From Flavobacteriaceae bacterium UBA2765 (lineage in GTDB: Bacteria > Bacteroidota > Bacteroidia > Flavobacteriales > Flavobacteriaceae): DNA of 14,122 nucleotides. Positions 13,920 to 14,122 of the stretch are shown one piece after another. The notes under the pieces are model-generated. The model saw only the letters and a list, made by a program, of their open reading frames with translations, made no database searches and was not told where the DNA came from. How positions within the stretch are numbered: the first letter of the stretch is position 1; the number at the start of each line of letters is the position of its first letter. Location: assembly GCA_002352665.1 (NCBI GenBank), contig DEIV01000133.1, positions 1 to 14,122 of the forward strand, written 5' to 3'. The translations under genes were made by a program, and so were the position numbers.

Positions 13920-14122
13920 ATTTTTTTTAATAGGTTATTATTATGAATAATTATTAACCTCAAAAATCAAACCAATATATTCGCTATATAATAAAAAATT
14001 AATAAAACCAAATTATTGGTATTTGGTAAGCTTAACTTACGCTACTATCAATCACAAAGTAGATTAGCAAGATATGGATTTAATGTCTTAATTATTCAGT
14101 AAGCCAAATTTACTGAAATAAT
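13920..14122. other. AT-rich non-coding leader with inverted repeats
   Basis: I see no coding frame of useful length here. It should contain the promoter of the 91-residue protein and mutL operon, but I find no convincing TTG plus TAnnTTTG pair on the minus strand. Small symmetric elements are present: AGGTTA/TAACCT with arms near 13932 and 13960, ACCAA/TTGGT at 14007-14020, GTAAG/CTTAC at 14026-14040, and a longer one at 14091-14122. The density of symmetry is partly expected in such AT-rich DNA. Confidence 0.5.
14091..14122. repeat. Inverted repeat at the right edge
   Basis: ATTATTCAGTAA (14091-14102) pairs with TTACTG and AATAAT (14110-14122, one bulged A) around a 7-base loop. The stem has about 12 base pairs. 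It could be the terminator of a gene beyond the window, or an operator; the missing flank prevents a decision. Confidence 0.4.

Noticed and set aside
1..14122. CRISPR array, transposase, tRNA, rRNA or phage genes
   Set aside because: I looked for regular spaced repeats, terminal inverted repeats around a transposase and tRNA-like arms, and saw none.

Overview
This window is AT-rich DNA from a member of the Bacteroidota, most likely the family Flavobacteriaceae. Three things point there: type VI secretion genes of the Bacteroidota-only subtype (T6SSiii); the run of a small membrane protein, mutL, two rhomboid proteases and a membrane-anchored endonuclease/exonuclease/phosphatase-fold protein; and TAnnTTTG-type promoter elements with hardly any Shine-Dalgarno sites. 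The genus cannot be fixed from this sequence alone.

Region 1 (1-3547, + strand) is the 3' end of a T6SS operon. It holds the tail of an unidentified gene, then a TssO-like membrane/coiled-coil protein, the sheath-disassembling AAA+ ATPase TssH (ClpV), and the gp25-like baseplate protein TssE. Gaps of 9-19 bases suggest one transcript. No tssF, tssG, vgrG or hcp follows, so the rest of the system must lie upstream of position 1 or elsewhere.

Region 2 (3548-4689) holds a single FMN-dependent oxidoreductase of the nitronate monooxygenase family on the + strand. It is convergent with the next cluster, and a weak hairpin lies between them.

Region 3 (4690-8167, - strand) is a compact operon in the order mtaB (tRNA methylthiotransferase), a small alpha/beta hydrolase translationally coupled by TAATG, rfbC (dTDP-sugar epimerase) and a membrane-anchored lytic transglycosylase. 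It is transcribed leftward from a divergent promoter region that contains a perfect 22-base palindrome.

Region 4 (8257-9077, + strand) is a two-gene unit, a GNAT acetyltransferase overlapping an antibiotic-biosynthesis-monooxygenase-fold protein by ATGA. It ends 2 bases from the convergent neighbour.

Region 5 (9080-13919, - strand) is a tight operon: a 91-residue membrane protein, mutL, rhomboid A, rhomboid B with a C-terminal tail, and a membrane-anchored EEP-fold protein. The last 203 bases (13920-14122) are non-coding and contain several small inverted repeats.

The points most worth a second look are the MutL whose metal-binding endonuclease motifs are all substituted while its clamp-binding motif survives, the TssH whose first AAA+ domain has Asp in place of the Walker B catalytic Glu, and the palindrome in front of mtaB. 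I found no RNA genes, insertion sequences, CRISPR arrays or prophage genes.
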